A DNA stretch of 6,427 nt, taken from assembly GCA_904420155.1 (NCBI GenBank), contig CAJFUH010000081.1, positions 1 to 6,427 of the forward strand, in the 5' to 3' direction. A model generated the notes under the pieces. The model ran no database searches. It was not told the origin of the DNA and saw only the letters and a program-made list of their open reading frames with translations. Source of the stretch: an uncultured Clostridia bacterium (GTDB lineage Bacteria; Bacillota; Clostridia; Oscillospirales; Acutalibacteraceae). The translations under genes and the position numbers were made by a program. Shown here piece by piece: positions 5,481-6,427 of the stretch; the first letter of the stretch is position 1, and every line of letters starts with the position of its first letter.

Positions 5481-5936
5481 TTAATAATAGGTTATAACGC
5501 CCAGCACATTATAGAATAGGAAGATGAGCGCAATAATCATCGCCACGATTCCCACCGCAAACAGGCTGACGCCGATAATGAGGCAAACTTTGGCCCGCCG
5601 GTGCTGTTGCTGTGCCTGGGGATTGGCCACCTCTATCCGGCTATAGGGGTTTTCCTGGTGGCAGAATGGGCAATGGGATTCTGAAATATAATGCATCTTC
5701 CCGCACTGGGAACAATAAATCGGGATGGTACTGGGATTATTCCGGATACATAAATACACAATCATAGGGATGAGCCCTATAATCCCGCACAATACCGCCC
5801 ATAATACGCTGTTGCGGTTCATTTTGGACTGCGCGTCGTAATACACCGCCAACGCGATACAGATTTGAAAACCGATAAAAAATAAGATACAAAAAATCCA
5901 TACGAAAAAAAAGGTAAAAAAGCTTGCAATATTCAT
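5481..5936 (-). CDS. Small membrane protein with a zinc-ribbon insert, function unknown
   Basis: A 151-aa protein I cannot name. Three hydrophobic segments are visible: about 5-32, 44-64 and 117-143. Residues 31-65 (VYYDAQ, an LW, GIIGLIP, YLCIR) resemble the short two-helix unit seen in the N-terminal domain of some phospholipase D/cardiolipin synthase-like proteins and in many small membrane proteins. No catalytic HKD motif follows. Residues 75-92 carry CSQC and CPFC, spaced 10 residues apart, a rubredoxin-like zinc ribbon placed between the second and third helices. A hydrophilic linker rich in Q, H and R (about 107-116) precedes the last helix. The start is the first ATG of the frame and gives a complete first helix. 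Its ribosome binding site is poor: AAAGGA (5954-5949) lies 12 nt upstream and GGGA is closer. It precedes the ABC operon on the same strand by 115 nt, but a functional link is only a guess. Confidence 0.8.
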   Translation of the reverse strand: MNIASFFTFFFVWIFCILFFIGFQICIALAVYYDAQSKMNRNSVLWAVLCGIIGLIPMIVYLCIRNNPSTIPIYCSQCGKMHYISESHCPFCHQENPYSRIEVANPQAQQQHRRAKVCLIIGVSLFAVGIVAMIIALIFLFYNVLGVITYY

Positions 5937-6112
5937 AAAATATCCCGATCCTTTCTAAGTAAACCGATGGAAAAACCGTTGACCAGCGCCGGCCCCCTTT
6001 CCTTATTTCAGAATATGGCTGCTTGCTCCCGCTGTAGAAACGGTTATGAATATCTCATCTCCTTCCGGCTGGGAATCATTGGGAGACTGATATTCCCCTT
6101 CATTGCCGAAAA
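5937..6112 (-). other. Long 5' leader of the zinc-ribbon membrane protein gene
   Basis: If transcription starts at the promoter at 6147-6119, the leader is about 175 nt, unusually long. It holds a 7-bp long-range inverted repeat, AACCGTT (5974-5980) with AACGGTT (6039-6045), and a GCCGGC palindrome near 5988. I recognise no known riboswitch. A frame from 6115 to 6044 is open for 23 codons, but it would start at the very 5' end of the transcript without a ribosome binding site, so it is not called as a gene. Confidence 0.35.
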
Positions 6113-6114
6113 CA

Positions 6115-6144
6115 TTGTATGATAATGTTAACACAAACATACAA
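6115..6144. promoter_or_regulatory. 30-bp interrupted palindrome over the promoter, candidate operator
   Basis: TTGTATG (6115-6121) and CATACAA (6138-6144) are a perfect 7-bp inverted repeat, and TGTTAACA (6126-6133) is a perfect palindrome on exactly the same centre, between 6129 and 6130. Twelve of 15 base pairs are symmetric. The site covers the -10 element and the spacer and touches the -35 element of the minus-strand promoter, where a bound dimeric repressor would block RNA polymerase. I do not match it to a known regulator, and no regulator gene is in the window. Confidence 0.5.
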
Positions 6145-6147
6145 CAA
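6119..6147 (-). promoter_or_regulatory. Sigma-A-like promoter for the minus-strand genes
   Basis: On the minus strand TTGTTG (6147-6142) and TATCAT (6124-6119) are spaced by 17 nt. The -10 hexamer is the same as in the rubredoxin promoter. An alternative pair, TTGATT with TATGTT, also 17 nt apart, lies slightly upstream. The surroundings are A/T-rich, unlike the genes. It should drive the 151-aa membrane protein gene and perhaps the ABC operon. Confidence 0.55.
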
Positions 6148-6215
6148 AAGTCCTGAAAAATCAATAGCTTTCTCAGAAAAAAACAGAGAATATTCTATTC
6201 TCGCTTCCGGATACA

Positions 6216-6254
6216 AAAAAGATATCCCCCTACCTTGTAGGGGGACATCTTTTT
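6216..6254. terminator. Intrinsic terminator after the right-edge gene
   Basis: GATATCCCCCTAC (6221-6233) pairs with GTAGGGGGACATC (6237-6249) around a 3-nt loop with one mismatch. AAAAA (6216-6220) and TTTTT (6250-6254) flank the stem. On the minus strand it lies about 40 nt past the stop of the gene at the right edge and is followed by a T-run, as expected for its terminator. The symmetry would also let it work in the plus direction. Confidence 0.85.
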
Positions 6255-6291
6255 GCGCGTGATTTTTTAATCGTTTTGGTTTCCTTTTTGA

Positions 6292-6427
6292 TCAGATGCT
6301 GTCAATCGCATGGGCTTTCCAAAACCTTTTTGTATTCCCAACGAGGAAATCCCGGTATGCGTTGGTAAGTTTCCAGGTCAAGATATGTTCCGGGTCGTCC
6401 GCCCAATAACGTCCATCATCCAGATTG
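6292..6427 (-). CDS. C-terminal end of an unrecognised protein (partial)
   Basis: On the minus strand one frame is open from the window edge to a TGA at 6294-6292, giving 44 residues. They begin NLDDGRYWADDPEHILTW and end in a charged, aromatic-rich tail containing TNAYRDFLVG and KRFWKAHAIDSI. The balanced composition, with many W, Y, D and R and no low-complexity run, together with the intrinsic terminator just downstream, supports a real gene end. It is hydrophilic with no membrane segment, so it is probably a soluble domain end. I do not recognise the family, and its start and size lie outside the window. Confidence 0.65.
   Translation of the reverse strand, partial: NLDDGRYWADDPEHILTWKLTNAYRDFLVGNTKRFWKAHAIDSI

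Noticed and set aside
6044..6115. 23-codon ORF in the leader of the membrane-protein gene
   Set aside because: Its ATG falls at the predicted transcript start without a ribosome binding site, and nothing marks it as coding.

Overview
The window looks like a piece of chromosome from an anaerobic, mid-GC member of the Clostridia, plausibly an Oscillospiraceae/Ruminococcaceae-type gut bacterium. This is an inference. It rests on a rubredoxin next to a clostridial-type A-type flavoprotein (FprA), AGGAGG-like ribosome binding sites, sigma-A-like promoters, and GC-rich genes separated by hairpin-rich spacers. The sequence alone does not fix genus or species.

Layout: positions 1-850 hold no gene I can support. 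They contain a cluster of GC-rich inverted repeats (about 364-640) that looks like a dispersed intergenic repeat, with one short motif present twice. A good promoter (853-881) then leads into a plus-strand pair: rubredoxin (941-1099) and a flavodiiron protein of the FprA type (1205-2389). Rubredoxin is the usual electron donor to flavodiiron proteins, so the pair probably reduces O2 (or NO) to protect an anaerobe. A terminator-like hairpin lies in the 105-nt gap between the two genes. The gap of about 680 nt after fprA carries a second stack of inverted repeats and a strong two-way terminator (2897-2938).

The right half is on the minus strand. Read in the direction of transcription it holds: the last 44 codons of an unrecognised gene cut by the window edge (6427-6292); a terminator (6254-6216); a promoter overlapped by a 30-bp palindrome that could be an operator; a 151-aa membrane protein with a CxxC...CxxC zinc-ribbon insert (5936-5481); and a two-gene ABC-2-type exporter, with its ATPase (5365-4649) overlapping a 528-aa permease (4652-3066) by 4 nt. 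A hairpin terminator (3046-3011) closes this operon and meets the fprA transcript tail by tail.

The genes themselves are of familiar types. I see no CRISPR array, tRNA, rRNA, transposase or phage gene, and no convincing new multi-gene system. The parts most worth a second look are non-coding: the two hairpin clusters, the rubredoxin-fprA intergenic hairpin and the palindrome over the minus-strand promoter.
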